Shown here in pieces: positions 26,295-34,506 of a DNA stretch of 64,000 bases. Within the stretch, counting starts at the first letter, position 1. Every line of letters starts with the position of its first letter. The translations under genes were made by a program, and so were the position numbers. Source of the stretch: an uncultured Bacteroidia bacterium (GTDB taxonomy: Bacteria; Bacteroidota; Bacteroidia; Bacteroidales; F082); the NCBI GenBank assembly GCA_902767725.1, contig CACXIM010000017.1:1-64000 (forward strand). Reading direction: 5' to 3'. The notes below the pieces were generated by a model that had not been told where the DNA came from, ran no database searches, and was given only the letters and a program-made list of their open reading frames with translations.

Positions 26295-26435
26295 TGAGTT
26301 TCCCGCCTGCCGGCGGGAATGGAGAATGCCGTTTTTTTCTTTTGCGGCGGCTGCAGGATTTTACTTGGCGTAAGTACCACAAGCCGCCGCTATTGAAAAC
26401 ATGGTACACTCTCCATTCCCCGTAGGGGAATCTCA
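26295..26435. repeat. Palindromic element copy 7
   Basis: Second unit of the 210-bp tandem duplication (26016-26224 / 26225-26435), nearly identical to 26085-26224. Its last bases, TCTCA, supply the stop codon (TGA on the minus strand) of the GIY-YIG gene. Confidence 0.85.
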
Positions 26436-26795
26436 AAGGTCGTCGCTATTGAGCTCGTCCAGAACTCGTTTCACCTTTTCACTCCATGACGTCTTGTCGA
26501 AAACGAACCCTTTTTCAGTGACAAGTTCTTTCCATTCAGGGTTTATGCTCTCTATTAACTCGATCTTTTCTTGACGAGTCATGTGCTTTATCCTATTCTC
26601 CTCGTCAATGGCTGATTGATATCTTGTAAACTCTTTATAATAGACACAGTATTCACAATTATATTTGTCTGTAAAAGAGCCTTTGTATTTATGGCTTTTG
26701 TGTTCGCCCACTCTGCGAACCAAATCGTTTGTGCAACCTGTGTACAACACGGTATGGCCTTTGTTTGTCATGATATAGGTGTAAGCGAATCGCAT
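26433..26795 (-). CDS. GIY-YIG nuclease domain protein
   Basis: 120 residues of the single-domain GIY-YIG (UPF0213/YhbQ-like) family. The signature is AYTYIMTN...VLYTG near 4-20, with the conserved Arg in TNDLVRRVGEHK and the metal-binding Glu in AIDEENRIKH. A substrate is not known; family members are proposed to nick DNA. The ATG at 26795 is used because a perfect -7 box lies 21-28 bp upstream (26823-26816). The longer frame would run back through palindromic-element DNA. The gene sits inside a 1.3-kb island with elements on both sides, and its stop codon overlaps the end of one of them. Confidence 0.85.
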   Translation of the reverse strand: MRFAYTYIMTNKGHTVLYTGCTNDLVRRVGEHKSHKYKGSFTDKYNCEYCVYYKEFTRYQSAIDEENRIKHMTRQEKIELIESINPEWKELVTEKGFVFDKTSWSEKVKRVLDELNSDDL

Positions 26796-26815
26796 TACCA
26801 AATAGATTAGAGCGA

Positions 26816-26823
26816 CAAAGATA
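26816..26823 (-). promoter_or_regulatory. -7 box of the GIY-YIG gene
   Basis: TATCTTTG on the minus strand, 20 bp before the ATG at 26795. Confidence 0.6.
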
Positions 26824-26879
26824 GGGAATAATTGATAATATGACATGCCACAACATAAAGATTTTGAACGGGTTGGTGA

Positions 26880-26994
26880 GGGATTCCCCTGCGGGGAATG
26901 GAGTCCTTGCACTATTCTAAACCGCGGCGGCTTGTGGGACTTACTGTGCGTAGTTTCCTGTTGCCGCCGCAAAATAATATGGCGGGCTACTCCT
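26880..26994. repeat. Palindromic element copy 8, right end missing
   Basis: GGATTCCCCTGCGGGGAATGG on the left, then an interior identical to copy 5. It breaks off after GGGCTACTCC and lacks the right inverted repeat. Confidence 0.85.
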
Positions 26995-27010
26995 CGATGA
27001 CGTAATGGTG

Positions 27011-27153
27011 GGGGATTCCCCTGACGGGGAATGGAGTGTTGCTGTTGTGTTATATACGCGGCGGCCATTGGGACTTATGTCAATGTGAGGTCTGACTGGC
27101 CGCCGCGGGGTTAAAAGGCATGACTAACTCCATTCCCGCGCAGCGGGAATCTT
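27011..27153. repeat. Palindromic element copy 9 (before mraZ)
   Basis: Left GGGATTCCCC...GGGGAATGGAG, centre GCGGCGGCC...GGCCGCCGC, right CTCCATTCCCGC...GCGGGAATCTTT. It is the last copy before the dcw cluster. Confidence 0.85.
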
Positions 27154-27279
27154 TAAGCCTTTTAATTTGTGAATCCCGCACAGATAGAATCTCCTGGATT
27201 TTTCAACAAGTAATCAACAGGAAATGAACAAAGTTATTAACAATTCGTGTTGAAAACTAATTTTAAAGAATTTGTGTAG

Positions 27280-27307
27280 GAAAGTGTCAAGAAATGGGAG
27301 AAAGTGT
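27280..27307 (+). promoter_or_regulatory. Possible MraZ operator repeats
   Basis: GAAAGTGT (27280), GAAATGGG (27291) and GAAAGTGT (27300) follow each other at about 10-bp spacing just upstream of the mraZ -7 box. MraZ is known to bind short G-rich direct repeats at about 10-bp spacing before its own gene. The match is suggestive only. Confidence 0.35.
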
Positions 27308-27308
27308 A

Positions 27309-27316
27309 TATCTTTG
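27309..27316 (+). promoter_or_regulatory. dcw cluster promoter (-7 box)
   Basis: TATCTTTG, 26 bp before the mraZ ATG. No other equally good box is seen within the cluster, so it likely drives much of it. Confidence 0.65.
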
Positions 27317-27342
27317 CAGCTGAAAATTGATGACAGAAGAAA

Positions 27343-27792
27343 ATGAGTTACTTGGTAGGACATTATAACTGCAAATTGGATTCGAAGGGACGTCTTTTGG
27401 TGCCCAGCGAATTCAAGGAACAGCTGGGCGAACAGGTGGAGGCGGGCTTCGTCCTTCGTCCTGGGCTTCACGCCACCTGCCTCGAACTCTACACGAGGAA
27501 AGACTGGGACGAGGTGCAGGATCAACTGCGTGCCGCTTTCAGCCAGTTCAAGGCGAAACAAGAGGCGGTGCTGCGCAAATACAACGCCGGCGCACGCTTC
27601 GTGAAGCTCGACGGCAGCGGCCGGCTGCAGATTCCCAAAGACCTGATTGAAAAAGGCGCCCTCGTGAAAGACTTGGTCATCACCTCGGTCACCACGAAGA
27701 TGGAAATCTGGGACAAGAACCTATACGAACAGTCCATCGACGAGCTTGACGACGAGGAGTTCTTCAACCTGCTAGGAGAAAACATAAAATAG
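27343..27792 (+). CDS. mraZ: Transcriptional regulator MraZ
   Basis: 149 residues with two SpoVT/AbrB-type swapped-hairpin domains: LDSKGRLLVPSEFKE (about 12-26) and LDGSGRLQIPKDLIEK (about 89-104). MraZ forms a ring that binds direct repeats before its own gene and controls the division and cell-wall cluster. It is the first gene of the dcw cluster, 11 bp before rsmH. The acidic C-terminus (DELDDEEFFNLLGE) is typical for Bacteroidota members. Confidence 0.94.
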   Translation: MSYLVGHYNCKLDSKGRLLVPSEFKEQLGEQVEAGFVLRPGLHATCLELYTRKDWDEVQDQLRAAFSQFKAKQEAVLRKYNAGARFVKLDGSGRLQIPKDLIEKGALVKDLVITSVTTKMEIWDKNLYEQSIDELDDEEFFNLLGENIK

Positions 27793-27803
27793 GGGAGGCG
27801 ATC

Positions 27804-28606
27804 ATGTATCACAATCCGGTCATGTTGAACGAATGCCTTGAGGGACTGAACACTTCGACCAGGACGAAGATGCCGCCGCCAATGCCTTCGACGATGAACG
27901 CTTCACCTTCATCCCGCAAAACTTCAAGTACTTCAAGAATTTCATTCAGCTCTATAACGGCGGACGCCAGATCGATGGCATCATCGCCGACTTGGGCGTT
28001 TCGTCGCACCAGTTCGACACGCCCGAGAAGGGCTTTTCCACCCGTTTCGATGGTCCCCTCGACATGCGCATGAGCCAGATGACCCCAAACGACGCAGCCA
28101 CGGTGGTGAACACCTACGACCACGCCGACCTGACGCGCATCCTGCGCCTCTACGGCGAGATGCAACAGCCTCAGCTCATCGCCTCTGACATCATTCTTGC
28201 CCGCGAGGCCGAGCCTATCGAGACCACCGAGCAGCTGAAGGCCGCCGTGCAACGCCGTCTGCCTCGTGGCAAAGAAAACAAGGTATTGGCCCAGCTCTTC
28301 CAAGCCCTGCGCATCGAGGTAAATCAAGAGCTCGAAGCCCTCAGCGCTTTCCTCATGCAATGCCCCGAGGCGTTGAAGCCGGGCGGGCGCCTCGTTGTGA
28401 TGTCGTACCACTCGCTCGAAGACCGACTCGTGAAGAACTTCATGAAGACGGGCAATGCCGAAGGCAAGGAGGAAAAAGACTTTTACGGCAACTTGTTGAC
28501 ACCTTATCATATCATCACGCGTAAGCCCGTCGTCCCCACCGATGAGGAGACCGAAAACAACCCCAGGGCTCGCAGTGCCAAACTCAGGATCGCAGAAAGG
28601 AAATAG
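27804..28606 (+). pseudogene. rsmH: 16S rRNA (cytosine1402-N4)-methyltransferase RsmH, broken by an internal deletion
   Basis: The N-terminus MYHNPVMLNECLEGLN (27804-27851) is intact, but the frame then switches. The protein resumes in another frame at 27854 with FDQDEDAAANAFDDERF and continues without break to 28606 (IADLGVSSHQFDTPEKGFS, LPRGKENK, MSYHSLEDRLVKNF). The missing piece is the segment that normally holds xPxGxYVDxTFGGGGHS, the SAM-binding motif, about 33 residues. Frame arithmetic requires a deletion of 3n+1 nt, about 97-100. A shorter protein could start at the in-frame codon at 27992 but would lack the cofactor site. Position between mraZ and ftsL is canonical. It is either a true mutation or an assembly collapse. 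Confidence 0.85.
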
Positions 28607-28608
28607 CC

Positions 28609-28980
28609 ATGGAAGAACAGAAAGAGACTAAGAAGAAAAAGAAAGGCAGTAAGAGGGTAATGAACGTCCTGGGCGGCACTTTCCTCGTGAAGGAGAACTT
28701 CACCAAGCAGTTTTTTTTCCTCGCGTATGTGACCATCCTGCTTATGGCCATCATCACCAACACCTATATTGCCGAGGAAAAGAACCGCGAGCTGATCAAG
28801 GCCAACAAGCGTCTCAACGACTTACAGGTGGAATATATACAAGTGAAGTCGGCCATCATGGAGGCTTCCAAGCAGTCGGTTTTGGTGAAGCGGCTGGAAG
28901 GCACGGGCTTGAAAGAAGCCACCGAGCCCTTGAAGCGCATCATCGTTAATGTTGAATCCGAAAAGAACGTGGAGCCATGA
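28609..28980 (+). CDS. ftsL: FtsL-like cell division protein
   Basis: 123 residues: a Lys-rich cytoplasmic N-terminus, one membrane segment (FFFLAYVTILLMAIITNTYI, about 36-55) and a periplasmic coiled coil (about 58-105). Sequence conservation of FtsL is low; the assignment rests on topology and on the position between rsmH and ftsI. It would form the FtsQLB-type complex that activates the septal synthase. Its end overlaps the ftsI start by 4 nt. Confidence 0.82.
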   Translation: MEEQKETKKKKKGSKRVMNVLGGTFLVKENFTKQFFFLAYVTILLMAIITNTYIAEEKNRELIKANKRLNDLQVEYIQVKSAIMEASKQSVLVKRLEGTGLKEATEPLKRIIVNVESEKNVEP

Positions 28981-31133
28981 AGACCGACCCGAAAACCGAT
29001 ACCCTTTGGAAGACCTACTTGGTCTATATTCTCGTCCTTATCTTCGGCATCGCCATCATCGCGAAGATCATCCTGGTGCAGACCAAAGACAACAAGGAGC
29101 TGGAGAAGCTGGCCGAGCAGCGCGAATACCGCGTCGACACCTTGGAGGCTTCACGTGGCAACATCTTTTCGTCCGACGGACAGCTGATGGCTACCACCAT
29201 ACCGCTTTATGACGTTTTCTTCGACTACAAGTCGGTCGACTCAGCCGTCTTGGCTGACAATATCGATTCGCTCTGCGTGCAGATGTCAGAGCTCATTCCG
29301 AAGCGCAATCCCGCACAATGGAAGGCTTTCTTCGCTGAAGGCATGGCAAAGAAGAATCGCCACTATAAGATTGCACTCAACATCACACAGACGGAACTTC
29401 GCCAGATGCAAAGCTTCGTCATCTTCAATCGTGGGCTCTATAAAGGCGGCCTCATCATCGAGAAGAAGATCCGTCGCGAGCATCCGTATAAAGACCTCGC
29501 CAGTCTCATGCTCGGCATGGCCAATGAGAAAAAGGGCTACTTCTTTGGCCTTGAAGGTGCCTACAACGATTACCTCAGAGGACAGAACGGACGTCAGTTG
29601 GTGAGGAGAATCCACCATGGCGGCTGGATTCCCGTCGACTCCGACGACAACACCGATGCCCAAAACGGCGACGACGTCATCACTACTTTCGATGTCAAGT
29701 TGCAGGATATTGTGGAGAGTGCGCTTAATAACACGTTGACAGTCAACAAGGCTGAACAAGGTTGTGCCATCCTGATGGATGTGGAGACGGGTTACGTGAA
29801 GGCCTTGGCCAACCTGAGCCTGAATCACGAGACGGGGAAATATGAAGAGCTTTACAACGTGGCCTTGGCCGAACGTTATGAACCAGGTTCGGTGTTCAAG
29901 ATTGCCTCGATGGTCGTTTTGCTCAACAACAACGAGAACATGAGCCTCAGCGATAAGGTGAATATCGGCATGGGCCCCATCCAATTCTCGAACCGTACTA
30001 TGAAAGATGACCACAGCTTTGCCAAAGGCGGTGTTTGCACCGTGCAGGAAGTCATCGAGCAGTCGTCGAACAAAGGCACTGCAGTGTTGGTCACCAAAAA
30101 CTTTGCCGCTCATCCCGAGAAATATGTCAACGGCTTGTATGCCTTGGGCCTGAACAAGAAGATTGGCACGGGCATCACGGGTGAAGCCCAGCCCGTCATC
30201 AAGCACCCGGATGACAAGACCAAGGATGGCCGCAAGCTCTGGTCGAACGTCTCGTTGCCTTGGATGTCGATTGGCTATGAGGTCAATGTCACCCCGATGC
30301 AGCTGCTGATGCTTTACAACGCCATCGCCAACGGTGGTCGCATGATGAAGCCCCAATTTGTCACCGAGATCCGTCGCGGTGAGCAGACCGTGGAGAAATT
30401 TGACCCCATCGTGCTCAGCGAGCACATTGCCTCGCCCGAGTCGATCGAGAAGATACAGACCATGCTGGAAGGTGTGGTGCTGCGTGGCACTGCCCGACGC
30501 CAGTTTGCCGGCTGTGTGGTCGGTGTGGCGGGCAAGACCGGTACGGCACAATACTACGATAAGGTGCAGGGCTATGCCTATCATGAGCCAGGCATTGGCC
30601 GTAAGCTCTACAACACCACTTTTGTGGGTTATTTCCCCACCGACAAGCCGCGCTACAGCTGCATCATCATGGTGAGCCGTGCCCGTGGCGCCAAGTGGGC
30701 CGCTGGTGGCGTTTCGGCTCCCGGTTTCAGGGAGATTGCCGAGAAGGTTTATGCCACACGTATCGGCATCAGCGAAGACGACAGCCTCACCTTACACAGA
30801 GAGAGCGCCAGAGGTCCCGTCCTCGTGCGCCACAGCAAGGAATCGCAATACCTCAACAGTATCGACAAGAGCTACAACGACTATGCCATCAATGGCGATT
30901 GGGTGACCGTTGAGAGAGATGAAAGCGGACAAATCACCATGCGTGAGGCCCAACTCTCCAACAACCGAGTACCCAACGTGGTCGGCATGGACATCACCGA
31001 TGCCGTCTATCTCCTTGAGAATATGGGCATCAGCACCGAATTCACAGGACAAGGCGTCGTCAAAGAGCAGTCGTTGCATGCAGGCGATACCGTCAAGGCA
31101 CACAGCACAATGCATTTAAAACTAGAGAAATGA
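28977..31133 (+). CDS. ftsI: Septal peptidoglycan transpeptidase FtsI (PBP3) with PASTA domain
   Basis: A 718-residue class B penicillin-binding protein that cross-links septal peptidoglycan. One N-terminal membrane segment (about 15-36) precedes a pedestal domain beginning with EQREYRVDTLEASRGNIFSSDG. Catalytic motifs are complete: S305-V-F-K308, S363-S-N365 and K520-T-G522. A single PASTA domain (665-718, VPNVVGMDITDAVYLLENMG) ends the protein, as is usual in Bacteroidota. The start overlaps ftsL and the stop overlaps murE, implying coupled translation. Confidence 0.95.
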   Translation: MKTDPKTDTLWKTYLVYILVLIFGIAIIAKIILVQTKDNKELEKLAEQREYRVDTLEASRGNIFSSDGQLMATTIPLYDVFFDYKSVDSAVLADNIDSLCVQMSELIPKRNPAQWKAFFAEGMAKKNRHYKIALNITQTELRQMQSFVIFNRGLYKGGLIIEKKIRREHPYKDLASLMLGMANEKKGYFFGLEGAYNDYLRGQNGRQLVRRIHHGGWIPVDSDDNTDAQNGDDVITTFDVKLQDIVESALNNTLTVNKAEQGCAILMDVETGYVKALANLSLNHETGKYEELYNVALAERYEPGSVFKIASMVVLLNNNENMSLSDKVNIGMGPIQFSNRTMKDDHSFAKGGVCTVQEVIEQSSNKGTAVLVTKNFAAHPEKYVNGLYALGLNKKIGTGITGEAQPVIKHPDDKTKDGRKLWSNVSLPWMSIGYEVNVTPMQLLMLYNAIANGGRMMKPQFVTEIRRGEQTVEKFDPIVLSEHIASPESIEKIQTMLEGVVLRGTARRQFAGCVVGVAGKTGTAQYYDKVQGYAYHEPGIGRKLYNTTFVGYFPTDKPRYSCIIMVSRARGAKWAAGGVSAPGFREIAEKVYATRIGISEDDSLTLHRESARGPVLVRHSKESQYLNSIDKSYNDYAINGDWVTVERDESGQITMREAQLSNNRVPNVVGMDITDAVYLLENMGISTEFTGQGVVKEQSLHAGDTVKAHSTMHLKLEK

Positions 31134-32587
31134 TGAAGATCAAAGACATATTGACGAATTGCAACCTTTTGGAGATTGTAGGCGAGAAAGACGTTGACGT
31201 GGTCGACATCTCTTTCGACTCCCGAAAGGTGGGACAAGGCACCTTGTTTTTTGCCGTCAAGGGCACGCAGGTCGACGGACACGACTACATCGACAAAGCC
31301 ATAGAAAAAGGCGCATCAGTGATCGTTTGCGAGAAGTTGCCACGTAAGAAAGTCGACAATGTCACTTACGTGAAAGTCGACAACTCGGCCTACGTCTTGG
31401 GCGTCGGCGCCTCCAATTTCTTCGGCAATCCTTCGGAGAAGCTGAAGCTGGTGGGCGTGACGGGGACCAACGGCAAGACCACCATCGCCACCTTATTATA
31501 TAGGCTTTTCACGGGGGCTGGCTACAACTGCGGCCTGCTTTCGACGATTGAGAACATCATTAACCGCGATGTCGTCCCTTCGACCCACACCACGCCCGAC
31601 CCCATCGAGTTGAACGCCTTGCTGCAGCAGATGGTTGAACTAGGCTGCGAATATGCCTTTATGGAGGTGAGCTCGCACAGCGTGGCACAAGACCGCATTG
31701 CAGGGCTGCATTTCGCAGGCGGCATCTTCACCAACCTTACGCATGACCACCTCGACTATCACAAGACCATGGCCAACTACCGCAACGCCAAGAAGAAATT
31801 CTTCGACGACCTGCCGCAGAGCGCCTTCGCCTTGACCAATCTGGACGACAAGAACGGGGCGTATATGCTTCAAAACACGCAGGCCCGTAAGCTGAGCTAT
31901 GCCTTGAAACACGATGCCGACTTCAAGGGCGTCGTCATGGAGAGCCATTTCGACGGCATGCTACTCAAGGTGAACGGCACGGAGATGTACACCCAACTCG
32001 TCGGCGGCTTCAATGCCAGCAACATCTTGGCCATCTACGGTGCAGCCACCGCCTTGGGATTCAACAAAGATGAGCTGCTGGTCGAGATCAGCAAGCTGCG
32101 TGGCGCCAACGGCCGTTTCGACATGGTGCACTCCGAGAAGGGCATCGTCGGCATCGTTGATTACGCCCACACGCCCGATGCCTTGGAGAACGTACTCATC
32201 ACCATCAATGATGTGCGTTGCCACAAGGAAACGCTAATTACCGTGGTGGGCTGTGGCGGCAACCGCGACACCACGAAACGCCCCGAAATGGCTGCAGTCG
32301 CCGTCAAGCTCAGCGACCGCGTCATCCTTACGAGTGACAATCCGCGCAATGAAGATCCCGACGAGATCATCCGTCAGATGAAAGTCGGAGTGGCCGAAGA
32401 AGACCAAGGCAAGGTGTTGAGCATCACCAATAGGCGTGAGGCCATCCGCACTGCAGTTGCTTTGGCTAAGAAAGGCGACATCATCCTCTTGGCAGGTAAA
32501 GGCCATGAGAACTATCAGGAAATCAACGGAGTGAAGAACCATTTCGACGACAAGGAAGTCCTGTCGGAAGCATTTAAGGAGGCATAA
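31130..32587 (+). CDS. murE: UDP-MurNAc-L-Ala-D-Glu : meso-diaminopimelate ligase
   Basis: Adds the third residue to the peptidoglycan stem peptide in the cytoplasm. The 485-residue protein has the Mur-ligase N-terminal domain, the ATP loop GVTGTNGKTT with K116, and the C-terminal domain with D403-N-P-R406, the signature for meso-DAP rather than lysine. Two adjacent ATGs (31130, 31133) are possible; the first overlaps the ftsI stop. It lies 3 bp before mraY. Confidence 0.95.
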   Translation: MMKIKDILTNCNLLEIVGEKDVDVVDISFDSRKVGQGTLFFAVKGTQVDGHDYIDKAIEKGASVIVCEKLPRKKVDNVTYVKVDNSAYVLGVGASNFFGNPSEKLKLVGVTGTNGKTTIATLLYRLFTGAGYNCGLLSTIENIINRDVVPSTHTTPDPIELNALLQQMVELGCEYAFMEVSSHSVAQDRIAGLHFAGGIFTNLTHDHLDYHKTMANYRNAKKKFFDDLPQSAFALTNLDDKNGAYMLQNTQARKLSYALKHDADFKGVVMESHFDGMLLKVNGTEMYTQLVGGFNASNILAIYGAATALGFNKDELLVEISKLRGANGRFDMVHSEKGIVGIVDYAHTPDALENVLITINDVRCHKETLITVVGCGGNRDTTKRPEMAAVAVKLSDRVILTSDNPRNEDPDEIIRQMKVGVAEEDQGKVLSITNRREAIRTAVALAKKGDIILLAGKGHENYQEINGVKNHFDDKEVLSEAFKEA

Positions 32588-32590
32588 GCC

Positions 32591-33868
32591 ATGTTGTACT
32601 ATCTGTTCAATTATCTGCAACAATGTGATTTTCCGGGTGCGGGCGTGTTCAACTACGTCACCTTCCGTGCCGCCATCGCGGTTATCCTCTCCCTTGTAGT
32701 GGCTGTGTGGTTTGGCAATTGGTTCATCAAGATGTTGAAACGTAAGAAAATCATCGAGACCCAGCGTGATGCGTCCATCGACCCTTACAACACCAAGAAA
32801 GTAGGCGTGCCTACCATGGGCGGCGTTATCATCATCGCTGCCATCCTTATTCCGGTGCTGTTGGTTTGTAAACTCCATAGTGTCTACACCCTCCTGATGA
32901 TTGCCACGACGTTGATTTTGGGCGTCTTAGGTTTCGCCGACGACTATACCAAGACCTTCAAGCACAAGAAAGACGGCTTGAAGCCTGCGGTGAAATTGGG
33001 TGGACAGATCCTCTTGGGTCTGCTCGTCGGCCTAACCCTGCGTTTCAGTCCTGCCGTGCAAATCAACGAGACCGTTCAGGTGAAGATTGAAGACAACAAG
33101 GAAGTGGTGGTGAAGAGTCCCGACGTGAAATCGACCAGGACAACCATTCCTTTCGTGAAGAATCACAACCTCAACTATGCGGACCTGTTCAAATGGGCTG
33201 GAGAGAAGTGGATGTACAACCTGGCTTGGGTCTTCTTGGTGTTGCTCATCGTGTTCATCGTGGCAGCTGTCTCCAACGGCTCCAACCTCAACGACGGCAT
33301 GGATGGCATGGCCTCGGGCAATTCTGCCATCATAGGCCTCACCATGCTCATCTTGGCCTATATCTCCAGTAATGCGGTCACGGCGAGTTATTTCAATTTG
33401 ATGTATATTCCAGGTAGTGAAGAGCTTGTGGTGTTTATGGGTGCATTTGTGGGTGCCCTTATCGGTTTCCTCTGGTTCAATTCCTTCCCAGCACAGATCT
33501 TCATGGGCGACACGGGTAGTTTGACCATCGGAGGAATCATTGCGGTTTCGGCCATCATCATGCACAAGGAGTTGTTGCTGCCTTTGCTCTGCGGCGTGTT
33601 CCTCTTTGAAATTCTGAGTGATTTGGACGTGAAACGCTTCGTCAAGACGGGCAAGAAACATCGCATCTGGAAGAAGGGTCCCTTGCACGACCATTTCAGA
33701 ACGAGCTATAGCGACTTTAAGAAGGCCTGGCCCAACAGCACTGTCACCTTCAAGGGACACGGTGAAGGCCATAACACGGTTCACCACGAGGTGAAGATCA
33801 CCATCCGCTTCTGGATTGTCACGATATTATTGGCTGCGTTTACGCTGATTACGTTTAAGATAAGGTAA
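32591..33868 (+). CDS. mraY: Phospho-MurNAc-pentapeptide translocase
   Basis: An integral membrane enzyme forming lipid I from UDP-MurNAc-pentapeptide and undecaprenyl phosphate. 425 residues with about ten membrane segments. The acidic active-site motifs are present: FADDYTK, NLNDGMDGMASGNS and FMGDTGSL, plus the histidine loop GPLHDHF. A hydrophilic insertion (about 155-195) between membrane segments is typical of Bacteroidota MraY. Confidence 0.95.
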   Translation: MLYYLFNYLQQCDFPGAGVFNYVTFRAAIAVILSLVVAVWFGNWFIKMLKRKKIIETQRDASIDPYNTKKVGVPTMGGVIIIAAILIPVLLVCKLHSVYTLLMIATTLILGVLGFADDYTKTFKHKKDGLKPAVKLGGQILLGLLVGLTLRFSPAVQINETVQVKIEDNKEVVVKSPDVKSTRTTIPFVKNHNLNYADLFKWAGEKWMYNLAWVFLVLLIVFIVAAVSNGSNLNDGMDGMASGNSAIIGLTMLILAYISSNAVTASYFNLMYIPGSEELVVFMGAFVGALIGFLWFNSFPAQIFMGDTGSLTIGGIIAVSAIIMHKELLLPLLCGVFLFEILSDLDVKRFVKTGKKHRIWKKGPLHDHFRTSYSDFKKAWPNSTVTFKGHGEGHNTVHHEVKITIRFWIVTILLAAFTLITFKIR

Positions 33869-33942
33869 TACTCTAGATCGCTTCGTGCCTCGCGATGACG
33901 CAAAGCGACAACTGAATAACTGAACAACTGACAACTGAATAG

Positions 33943-34506
33943 ATGAATTACTACGAAGAAATCATCAACACGAAATCAAATCGTCCTACTTCTATGGTGG
34001 ACGGCATATCGTCAAAGGTTTTGCAAATTAGGAAAGAGCACATCAAGCTCAGCCTCAGTGACTTGAATACTGTCGACCATCGGCAGGAATACGTTACTGC
34101 CATTGATGGCGTGATGTATTACGACGACTCGAGGGCCGAGAACGTGAATGCCACCTGGTTCACTTTCCAAAATATTGTGAAGCCCGTCGTTTGGATTGTG
34201 GGTGGCGACGACAGCCAAGCCGACTTCAAGGACCTCAAGAAAGTGGTGAAACAGAAGGTGAGGGCAATGGTGTGTGTTGGTCAGGACAATACCAAGCTGA
34301 AGAAGGCCTTCCACAAGGACATCACCGACATCTTCGAGGTGGAGAGCGTCGACGAGGCGGTCAACTTGGCCGCATTGCTGGCACATGAAGACGACATCGT
34401 GTTGTTTTCGCCTGCCTGCAAGTCGGCGACAGGGGAGACCTACACCGAACGTGGCAACGAATTCACTGAAACTGTAAGGAGAATGGAGCATGAACGTTAT
34501 CAGTAA
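33943..34506 (+). CDS. MurD-like protein reduced to the C-terminal ligase domain
   Basis: It occupies the murD position but has only 187 residues; MurD has about 440. It matches the end of the central domain and the C-terminal domain: SMVDGISSKVLQIRKEHI, DHRQEYVTAIDGVMYYDDS and VVWIVGGDDSQADFKDLKK. The UDP-binding and ATP-binding (GTNGKS) domains are absent, and only 74 bp separate it from mraY, so they are not upstream in another frame. Residues usual in active MurD are changed: DSKATN is DSRAENV, and SPACASFD is SPACKSATG without the aromatic substrate contact. It should not ligate D-Glu alone. A complete murD must exist elsewhere, or the assembly is wrong, or the domain has another role. 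It overlaps ftsW by 17 nt. Confidence 0.75.
   Translation: MNYYEEIINTKSNRPTSMVDGISSKVLQIRKEHIKLSLSDLNTVDHRQEYVTAIDGVMYYDDSRAENVNATWFTFQNIVKPVVWIVGGDDSQADFKDLKKVVKQKVRAMVCVGQDNTKLKKAFHKDITDIFEVESVDEAVNLAALLAHEDDIVLFSPACKSATGETYTERGNEFTETVRRMEHERYQ

Noticed and set aside
26433..27068. A 211-residue protein for the GIY-YIG frame
   Set aside because: The first 70 or so residues are translations of palindromic-element DNA, and a promoter lies inside the frame directly before the ATG at 26795.
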